Assembly: GCF_002072175.1 (NCBI RefSeq)
Contig: NZ_MVIV01000001.1
Coordinates: forward strand, 186,001 to 250,000
DNA length: 64,000 bases
Source of the DNA: Actinomyces gaoshouyii
Lineage (GTDB): Bacteria > Actinomycetota > Actinomycetes > Actinomycetales > Actinomycetaceae
Reading direction: 5' to 3'
Of this stretch, positions 57,953-64,000 are shown in pieces (position 1 is the stretch's first letter; the number at the start of each line of letters is the position of its first letter). The translations under genes were made by a program, and so were the position numbers. The notes beneath the pieces are model-generated. The model saw only the letters and a program-made list of their open reading frames with translations, had not been told where the DNA came from and did not search any database.

Positions 57953-58261
57953 TCAGAGCTTGATCTCGATGTTGACATCGGCCGGGAGGTCGAGGCGCAT
58001 GAGCGAGTCAACGGCCTTCGGCGTCGGGTCGATGATGTCGATCAGCCGCTTGTGCGTGCGCATCTCGAAGTGCTCGCGGCTGTCCTTGTACTTGTGGGGC
58101 GACCGGATGACGCAGAACACGTTCTTCTCGGTCGGCAGCGGCACCGGGCCCACGACCGTCGCGCCAGCGCGGGTCACGACGTCGACGATCTTGCGCGCCG
58201 AGGAGTCGATGACCTCGTGGTCGTAGGACTTGAGCCGGATGCGGATCTTCTGTCCCGCCAT
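57953..58261 (-). CDS. rpsJ: 30S ribosomal protein S10
   Basis: Head protein and NusB/NusG partner in antitermination; first gene of the S10 operon. It has 102 residues ([55 protein letters not shown]). An AGAGAGG ribosome-binding site precedes the ATG. The 346-bp region upstream holds the operon promoter and leader. Confidence 0.98.
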   Translation of the reverse strand: MAGQKIRIRLKSYDHEVIDSSARKIVDVVTRAGATVVGPVPLPTEKNVFCVIRSPHKYKDSREHFEMRTHKRLIDIIDPTPKAVDSLMRLDLPADVNIEIKL

Positions 58262-58380
58262 GGCGCCAAACCTCTCTTACTTTCGGGCGACCGGTCCACG
58301 CGCTCGGGCGTGTCGCGAATGCAACGACCCGCGAGGCTCTCTGGTGAGATGAGGGCGGACCGGTCTGGACACACGGAAAC

Positions 58381-58395
58381 CCGATCAATGATCGG
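58381..58395. promoter_or_regulatory. Perfect palindrome in the S10 leader region
   Basis: CCGATCA-A-TGATCGG, 7-bp arms around one base, between the candidate S10 promoter and rpsJ. It may be an operator or an mRNA hairpin. Confidence 0.4.
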
Positions 58396-58411
58396 CTCCG
58401 TCAGACTGGTT

Positions 58412-58428
58412 CCCGGGGCGGCCCCGGG
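58412..58428 (-). terminator. GC-rich hairpin, possible adhesin terminator or S10 leader structure
   Basis: CCCGGGG-CGG-CCCCGGG, a 7-bp stem with a 3-nt loop. It lies downstream of the adhesin stop (58608) but inside the predicted S10 leader, so its role is ambiguous. Confidence 0.35.
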
Positions 58429-58500
58429 AGGTGGCCGCCAAGGCTGGCGGGCGCCACCACGACGAGCGCGGCAGCAGGGCCAGGCCCCGGCGGCTGACCA

Positions 58501-58531
58501 ACGCTATCAGGGCGGGGCGCGGACCGGTCAA
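58501..58531 (-). promoter_or_regulatory. Candidate S10 operon promoter
   Basis: On the minus strand, TTGACC (58526-58531) is followed after 16 bp by TGATAG (58504-58509) or after 19 bp by TAGCGT (58501-58506). It lies about 240 bp before rpsJ, a plausible place for a long-leader ribosomal promoter. Spacing is not ideal for either reading. Confidence 0.45.
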
Positions 58532-58607
58532 CCTGAGAGCAGAGCCAGGACTGTGAGACCTACCACCGCCCCACGCGCTCGGGCGTGTCGCGCCGGGCCG
58601 AGGGGAG

Positions 58608-61600
58608 TCATCCGACGGCGCGCCGGCACCTCCTCGAGGAGAACGCGATGAGCGCGCCTGCGATGCCGACCAGCACCGAGCCGGCGAGGATATGCGGGGC
58701 GATCCCGCGGCCTCCGGACAGCGGCAGGGTGCCGGCCTGGATGTCGGCAATGGTTAGGGTGTTGACGAGATCCTGCCCCGCAGAGGCCGACACGGTGGCC
58801 GTCGAGCCCCCGAGATCACGGGCGTTGAGCACCTCGATCCCCGTCGCGGTGACCTTGATGCGCACCGGATTGGCCAGGAGCTGGTGCCCGGCCGGGGCCC
58901 TGGTCTCCACCAGCCAGTACTCGCGATTGACGGGAAGGGCGGAGACGGTGAACTCGCCCTTCGCCCCGGTGGGGGCCACGCCCCCGGCCAATGGCACCGC
59001 CCCCGGGCTGGAGGGATCGACCGGGTAGACGTCGAAGGCCGCGCCGTCGAGGTTTCCCTGGCTTCCCGTCTTGATCAAGGTGATGCTGCGCCTGCCCGCA
59101 TTGGGATCGACGTCCGCACAGGCCGTGTCATGGTTCTTCGTGGTGCTCTTGTCCTTGCCCGCCTCTGGAACGACCCTGTTGAACAGGCCGCGCCCGGGCT
59201 GGAGGACCCCATCGCCATCGGCGGCGCAGGCCAGGGCATCGTCGGTGTAGCCCGCGGCGCTCGGATCGATCGAGACGTTGATGCTGACCGTCCAGGTGAG
59301 GGTCTGCCCGGAGGCGACGGCCTCGCCGTCCGACACCGGGTAGACGCCGGAGGCATCGGCCGCCACCGCGCGCGGGGCTTCCGAGTCCTTGGCAACCGTC
59401 ACGCCGTTGATGACCAGCCCCGCGGGGAAGACCGGGGCATCCTTGACCTGACCGGTGTCGCCGGGAAGAGCGCCCTCATTGACCACGCTGATCGTGTAGG
59501 AGACGTCGAAGGTCGATCCGGCGCCGGGGCGAGTCGCCACGACCTTGGAGAATCTCAGCGTCGAGTCGGCGGACAAACAGGCCGTGTCGTCCCCGGTGGT
59601 GCGATCGCCCTGCATGATGACCGTATTGACCAGCCCTGAGGGCTGCCCGTCGGCACGCGTGCCGCCGCACCGATAGTCCTCCGCCGCATATCCCGGATAG
59701 GAGGGGTCCACTGAGAAGACGACCCGAACGCCGAGGACGCGAGTCCCGCCCCCCGTGGTCGCGCCATCGGGAACCTTGACCAGGGGATCGCCGCTTCCGG
59801 CCTCCGCCAGGACGAAGCCCCCGTTCATGGCGGCCTCGGCTCCGGGGATCGTCCGGGTCAGGGCGCCGCCCTCACGGACCTCGACGCGGTCCACCTTGGC
59901 TGAGGCGGGCAGTCCCAGCTGGTCGCGGACATCCTGTGCGATCGCCGCATCCACATGCGAGGTGTTGGTCACCGTGACCTCGTAAGAGGCCGTGAACGTG
60001 CCCTCACCGGCATCGCGAGTCACCTCCACAGCACTCTTGGATGCCGAGAAGCTCGGGTTCGCGGGGACATCTCCGCATGCGGAGGCCGACACCCCCTGGG
60101 CGTCCCCCTTCGTCGTCACAGTCGCCGTGTTCCGTATCATGGGAGCGCCGTCGACGCACTGCGCCCCCTGATAGTTCTGCAATCCGGTCAGGCCGGAGTC
60201 GGGGGTCGAGACGTTGACCGTCACCGTGTACGTGTGGTTCGCCCCTGCTGCCAGGTCGACGTCCTTGACGTTCCAGGTGGGGCCGGTCACCCTCGCCGGG
60301 TGCGCGGGATCCCCGCCGGTGACCGTCACGGAGTTCACGGCCGAGCCCGAGGGAGCCACCGCGGTGTCGTCCACCGAGTAGGCGAGGGCCTGCGCCGTCG
60401 AGGGGTTGGCCACGACAACCGTGTAGGTCTGGTCGAAGGTGTCCCTTCCGCCGACGACGGTCGGAGACTTGACCACTCGGTCGAAGGTCTTGGTCACGCC
60501 CGCGTGCGGCACGACGGTATTGGTCACGGCGATGGTGACATCGCCGTCAGTGGAGTCGGGCACTGTGAATGACACGCCCGGCCCCACGGAGTCGGTGGCG
60601 GGCACGGCGGTGGTCGCCACCTGGGTGGAGGCCCCGCCCTTGCCGACGGCGACCGCGAACGAGGGCTCTCCCCAGGAGAAGCGGCCCCGGTGATCGGGGG
60701 ACGCCGCCTTCAGGCCGTCGTCGTCGAGTTTCTGCTCGGTGATGACGCATGTGGCGCCCGCCTGAGCCGCGGGCAGGGCGATCGAGGCGCCGTCGGAGCC
60801 GACCCTGACAGTGCCCTCCGCCTTGGCGGCCCCGTCCGCACCGGGCGCGCAGGTGTAGTTGAGGGCGTAGTCGGTCAAGGCCGCCCCGTCCGAGGCGCCT
60901 GCGACGCTCTTGACCGCCGACACCGGCGTGGTTGTTGTCTTGTGGCGGACCGTGCAGGTGACCTCCGCCCCCTCGGGGAGCGCGAGCTCCTCCCCCGCTG
61001 CCACTGGGATGGAGGAACCGTCGGCGGCGGCGCAGGACCACTGACCGTTCTGCGTGTAGCCGAGAGGCCCTCCCGCGGCGCTCAGTTTGTAGGTCCCGGC
61101 TGAGGTGGACTGCGCGGTGACCGCCTGATCCCCCGAGACGCCGGTGATGGTCCTCTGACCGTACAGGCCAGTGGACTTCGGCGTGGCCGCGAGGGTCCAT
61201 TCCGTGGGCGCGGCCGTTCCGGAGTCGACGACATTGACCAGGGTGAGCCGCCCGGGGGCCATGACGTACTCATTGCTCCACGCGCAGTGGATGTCCGTCT
61301 CGGTCCGCAGTCGTGCGAGCTTGCTCTGATCGAGGCTCAGCGTGCGCGTGGCGGGATCGAACTGCTTCTCATCGAGGTAGCCGCCGGCCGCGCCACTGAG
61401 CTCGAGGCGCTTACTGTCATCGCCGTAGGTGCACGTCACGCCGTTGAGCCTCCAGCCCGAGGACGTCACCGTGCCGTCGGCGGCGATGACAGCGGCCGGC
61501 GTCATCTCGCGCTCACGAACGGCGGCCTTGTCATTGGGAGCGAGGAGAGTGTAATTCTGCGTGCTCTCGACCTTGCCCGCCTCACCCCAGTCAGTCGGCG

Positions 61601-62870
61601 TGAGGGATTCGATCGTCGGCCACGCGTCAGCGCCGTAGGAGCCCGCCTCGGAGACGTTGTCGAATTCGGCGGTCGGGGGTACTGCTCCCGCCTTTCCCGG
61701 CACGCGCGCGGATTCATCAGCTTGCACGCTCTTGGAGAAGGTCACGGGCCTCACCTGTTCCAGGGAGCCGTAGAGGCACCCATAGGACGTGGCGCGCTCC
61801 TTCGTCACGAAGGCCTCGCTTAGAGCGTTCGGATCGACGGCGGGATCACATCGGCTGGAATTGCCGATGTTGGTGAATCCCCAGAGCTTGAGCTGGTACT
61901 TCACGCCATTGGGGGCTTCCCACATCTCAGTGGAGCGCGTGGCGGTGATGCGCAGATTGTCGTCGGAACACTGTCGATTGTTGACATCCTTGTTCCCGCG
62001 CTCAAGATCATTACCGTCAGTGGCGAAGTAGTAGTAATATCCCTCCTGACGATATTTTCCGCCCAGTTGACCACCACTGTGATAAGCTTGACGCAACTGC
62101 CGACCAGCGTAGTCGTAGTAGGTTTTTTGATAATAGGTGCCATCACCGAGCCTGACGAGGCGACCGGCGGCATCCCAGCCCCATTCCGTGGGGATGGCGC
62201 TGGGGGAGCCGAACGCTCCCCCATTATGGCCGATGACCATCGAGCCGGTTGAATCGAGACTCGCCGTGCAATTATTGTACGTGTCCTCCTCGGTCCAGGG
62301 GAAGACCTGATTGATGGCGTAACCGCCACCGTGGACGTTCCTGGCGAGCCGGACCCTGATGGAACCCGCGTAGGTCGTCCCCTTGTAAGACGAGACGAAC
62401 ACAGGATTGTTGTCGTGGCGCATGGTGCCGACGAGGAAGATCTGACCCACATTCTTCTCCCCGCCCCCGGCGGGCCTGAAGGACATGGACGTCTGGCCGG
62501 TACGGTCCCTAACGGGATCAGTGCCGTAGGAGCCCGGGCAGCGGCTCCCCGACAACATACCGTAGCTGATCCCGGCCCACTGCCCACTGCTGACACTGAC
62601 CGGTCCCGTGGTTCCGGGGCCGCCCCCGGGATAGTAGTGGCCGCAGTCGGGGTCGTACCCACCCTGCTGGACGCCGGAGATCTCGGCCTCCGTGTCACCG
62701 ATATCGACGGTGAAATTGGAGTCCGCACCTCTTGCCATCGAAGCACTGACAAGGCCAATGGCTCCGATTGCAGTAGCGACCACGAGGGTGATTATCAGCC
62801 ACATAGCGCCCGGCCGGAATGAGTGAGAAGAACGATAATGATGCCCGGGGAGCGCACGAGGAGGTAACAT
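58608..62870 (-). CDS. Large sortase-anchored surface adhesin with prealbumin-like and DUF11-type repeats
   Basis: Probable pilin-like or adhesive wall protein of 1420 residues. A signal anchor lies at about 24-45. An N-terminal Tyr/Gly/Asn-rich domain with Cys pairs spans about 50-360, and SpaA-like segments (RLTLVNVVDSGTAAPTEWTL) lie at about 530-720. Repeated Ig-like/DUF11-type domains cover about 750-1270 (VTKTFDRVVKSP, FSASKSAVEVTRD, RFSKVVATRPG), with a SpaA-type domain at about 1275-1375 (SITLIKTGSQGNLDGAAFDV). The end is LPLSG (1382-1386), a hydrophobic segment and RRCRRAVG; LPLSG departs from LPxTG. The ATG at 62870 lacks a ribosome-binding site; ATG 62804 is an alternative. The adjacent class C sortase supports wall attachment. 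Confidence 0.88.
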   Translation of the reverse strand: MLPPRALPGHHYRSSHSFRPGAMWLIITLVVATAIGAIGLVSASMARGADSNFTVDIGDTEAEISGVQQGGYDPDCGHYYPGGGPGTTGPVSVSSGQWAGISYGMLSGSRCPGSYGTDPVRDRTGQTSMSFRPAGGGEKNVGQIFLVGTMRHDNNPVFVSSYKGTTYAGSIRVRLARNVHGGGYAINQVFPWTEEDTYNNCTASLDSTGSMVIGHNGGAFGSPSAIPTEWGWDAAGRLVRLGDGTYYQKTYYDYAGRQLRQAYHSGGQLGGKYRQEGYYYYFATDGNDLERGNKDVNNRQCSDDNLRITATRSTEMWEAPNGVKYQLKLWGFTNIGNSSRCDPAVDPNALSEAFVTKERATSYGCLYGSLEQVRPVTFSKSVQADESARVPGKAGAVPPTAEFDNVSEAGSYGADAWPTIESLTPTDWGEAGKVESTQNYTLLAPNDKAAVREREMTPAAVIAADGTVTSSGWRLNGVTCTYGDDSKRLELSGAAGGYLDEKQFDPATRTLSLDQSKLARLRTETDIHCAWSNEYVMAPGRLTLVNVVDSGTAAPTEWTLAATPKSTGLYGQRTITGVSGDQAVTAQSTSAGTYKLSAAGGPLGYTQNGQWSCAAADGSSIPVAAGEELALPEGAEVTCTVRHKTTTTPVSAVKSVAGASDGAALTDYALNYTCAPGADGAAKAEGTVRVGSDGASIALPAAQAGATCVITEQKLDDDGLKAASPDHRGRFSWGEPSFAVAVGKGGASTQVATTAVPATDSVGPGVSFTVPDSTDGDVTIAVTNTVVPHAGVTKTFDRVVKSPTVVGGRDTFDQTYTVVVANPSTAQALAYSVDDTAVAPSGSAVNSVTVTGGDPAHPARVTGPTWNVKDVDLAAGANHTYTVTVNVSTPDSGLTGLQNYQGAQCVDGAPMIRNTATVTTKGDAQGVSASACGDVPANPSFSASKSAVEVTRDAGEGTFTASYEVTVTNTSHVDAAIAQDVRDQLGLPASAKVDRVEVREGGALTRTIPGAEAAMNGGFVLAEAGSGDPLVKVPDGATTGGGTRVLGVRVVFSVDPSYPGYAAEDYRCGGTRADGQPSGLVNTVIMQGDRTTGDDTACLSADSTLRFSKVVATRPGAGSTFDVSYTISVVNEGALPGDTGQVKDAPVFPAGLVINGVTVAKDSEAPRAVAADASGVYPVSDGEAVASGQTLTWTVSINVSIDPSAAGYTDDALACAADGDGVLQPGRGLFNRVVPEAGKDKSTTKNHDTACADVDPNAGRRSITLIKTGSQGNLDGAAFDVYPVDPSSPGAVPLAGGVAPTGAKGEFTVSALPVNREYWLVETRAPAGHQLLANPVRIKVTATGIEVLNARDLGGSTATVSASAGQDLVNTLTIADIQAGTLPLSGGRGIAPHILAGSVLVGIAGALIAFSSRRCRRAVG

Positions 62871-63256
62871 TTTTACAACCCAAAGTAGGGGACATAACTC
62901 CTGAAGCCGAGAACGGCCTCCTCTAGTCTAATAGAGAGCCCTTCGAGGGCTCCCATCAAGAAGATCACGATTCAATTCTGATACAACCATCAAGTATCGG
63001 ATTCATCACGAACGACGGCTCGCCTCGGCAAGTGGGGCATGGGTCGGCACGCGGGACTTCGGCATTCGGGGTGTAGCCGGGGAATCGGGCGAGCCCTCGC
63101 GGGCCGGCGATGACTCGCCCGCCGTGGCGCAGCGCAGTTCCGCTCCATCACTTGGCTGCCCGAATAGGCGCGGGCAATCAGGATTCCTGAGCGGAGGAGA
63201 TGGGGGTGGGGAACCGGCCCGAGCGTAGGGATCGGAGTGCGCGCTTCCCAGAGTCG
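62871..63256. other. Intergenic region between sortase and adhesin genes
   Basis: 386 bp with no convincing gene and noticeably lower GC in its left part. It contains a perfect 7-bp stem GAGCCCT/AGGGCTC with a TCG loop (62936-62952). On the minus strand there is an AGGAGTT-ATG pair, with the ATG at 62893-62895, in a different frame from the adhesin. A short Pro/Ser-rich frame at 63006-63260 looks like chance sequence. Confidence 0.5.
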
Positions 63257-64000
63257 TCACCGAATCGCGAGTTGATTGGTGTGATCCGGCGGTATGATAG
63301 CGCCTCTCGAGGCGTCAGCGTCATTCGGGGCCAAGGGCACCCATCGGATCTCCTCGGGCGAGAGGGCCGACCAGCTCTCGTCCGGTCCGGGAGGCGCCCC
63401 GGCGTCAGGGTCCTCGGGCGTCACGGCATTGCGCAGGGAGATCGCGCTGTAGACCCCGATCCGCGTGGGCGTCGCTCCAGCGTCCTCGCTGCGGCCTCCA
63501 CTGCTATCTGCCGCGTCACTGATGGCGCTGCCTGCGCCGGCATCGCTACTCGCACCGGTGGCACTGCCGGCGCCCGCTGTCGTCGCGCTTATCCGGGGGC
63601 CGGTCCAGTAGCCCTCCTCGCCATGGGCCGCTGCGCCGTCGGCGCGCCCGGGGCCATGGACGTCCTCGGCGTCCTTCGCGCGGGAGCTGGGGCCGTTCTC
63701 GTCGTCGTCATCCTCGGCGGCGGTGGCTGTGGGCGGGTAGCCGGTGCGCCAGAGGTAGAGGCCGACGGCGACGAGGACACCGGTGATCCAAACGGCCCAC
63801 CAGGGGAAGCCGGGGATCTCCGGTTTGGCGCCGGCGGCGGCGAGGTCATCGGCGGGCGTGGGGGTGATGCGCTCGGCCGTGACGAGGATGCGGTGGGTGT
63901 TGATGCCGAGCGGAGTGCAGGTGACGAGGGTGACGAGGTCGCGGTCGGGGTCGGCCCGCAGCGCCTCGGTCTCCTCGGGGGCGACGACTTTCGTCTCGAC
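63257..64000 (-). CDS. Class C sortase (partial; N-terminus beyond the window)
   Basis: Transpeptidase that links pilin or wall-protein sorting signals. Only the last 247 residues are present. The catalytic cysteine is in LVTCTPLGINTHRILV (Cys codon 63917-63919) with the essential Arg after it, the class C form. A C-terminal membrane segment (PWWAVWITGVLVAVGLYLW) follows, as in class C enzymes. Unusually, about 155 more residues follow that segment: acidic, Gly/Ser/Ala-rich, then a less repetitive end (WSALSPEEIRWVPLAPND). The gene precedes the large adhesin on the same strand. Confidence 0.9.
   Translation of the reverse strand, partial: VETKVVAPEETEALRADPDRDLVTLVTCTPLGINTHRILVTAERITPTPADDLAAAGAKPEIPGFPWWAVWITGVLVAVGLYLWRTGYPPTATAAEDDDDENGPSSRAKDAEDVHGPGRADGAAAHGEEGYWTGPRISATTAGAGSATGASSDAGAGSAISDAADSSGGRSEDAGATPTRIGVYSAISLRNAVTPEDPDAGAPPGPDESWSALSPEEIRWVPLAPNDADASRGAIIPPDHTNQLAIR

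Larger units (their letters stand above)
58296..58592. repeat. 22-bp direct repeat flanking the S10 leader
   Basis: An identical 22-bp sequence starting CCACGCGCTCGGG occurs at 58296-58317 and 58571-58592, that is 35 bp before rpsJ and 16 bp after the adhesin stop. The two copies bound the 346-bp region 58262-58607, which holds no gene. They could be a trace of duplication or insertion, or shared structural elements. Confidence 0.75.

Noticed and set aside
58290-58528. Three ACCGGT sites in the S10 leader as further members of the 22-bp repeat family
   Set aside because: They are 69 and 164 bp apart and lack the conserved spacers, so they are probably chance occurrences.
63006-63260. 84-codon minus-strand frame between the sortase and adhesin genes
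   Set aside because: Pro/Ser/Arg-rich with no motif, no ribosome-binding site, and it touches the sortase stop; more likely chance.

Overview
This window is a GC-rich actinobacterial chromosome segment. The best guess is Actinomyces or a close relative in the Actinomycetaceae. Grounds are the very high GC content, a fumarate-reductase-like SdhCAB of the actinobacterial type, two IMP-dehydrogenase paralogues (GuaB and GuaB3), sortase-anchored surface proteins with LAxTG/LPxSG signals, a class C sortase, and housekeeping synteny of the mycobacterial type (S10/spc/alpha ribosomal operons, truA, rplM-rpsI, glmM, glmS, nnrD, alr, tsaE/B, rimI, tsaD, groES, guaB). The genus is inferred, not proven.

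Layout. 0-7 kb: a TauE/SafE-type exporter, the pta-ackA acetate pathway, RNase HI, the PTS phosphocarrier HPr and GuaB3. 7-14 kb: a DnaQ-type exonuclease, then a minus-strand block of guaB, a two-component system and an ABC-2 transporter. 14-29 kb: groES under a CIRCE operator, a THUMP-like methyltransferase, tsaD, sdhCAB, rimI-tsaB-(membrane protein)-tsaE-alr, the bifunctional NAD(P)HX repair enzyme and glmS. 29-38 kb: coaA, pntAB transhydrogenase, glmM, rpsI-rplM, truA and a ROK-family kinase. 38-40 kb: an LAxTG-anchored surface protein with 45-bp tandem repeats. 40-58 kb: the ribosomal superoperon on the minus strand (rpsJ to rplQ). 58-64 kb: a 1420-residue sortase-anchored adhesin and, running off the right edge, a class C sortase.

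How the genes work together. Most of the window is growth machinery: ribosomal proteins, RNA polymerase alpha, SecY, Adk, Map, IF-1, the t6A tRNA-modification enzymes, cell-wall precursor enzymes (GlmS, GlmM, Alr), purine synthesis, and redox/energy genes (Pta-AckA, succinate dehydrogenase/fumarate reductase, transhydrogenase). Surface-attachment genes are inserted around this core.

Most unusual features. (1) A modular repeat family made of ACCGGT boxes spaced exactly 22 bp apart occurs at six intergenic or gene-end loci; one is a perfect 70-bp palindrome, and in two cases the repeat supplies the C-terminal codons and stop of a housekeeping gene. (2) The S10/spc ribosomal superoperon is split between rpsQ and rplN by an opposite-strand, possibly nuclease-like gene flanked on both sides by these repeats. 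(3) Ribosomal protein L17 carries a C-terminal extra domain. (4) A 20-bp-period repeat array lies between the divergent guaB3 and exonuclease genes. No tRNA, rRNA, CRISPR array or complete insertion sequence was recognised.
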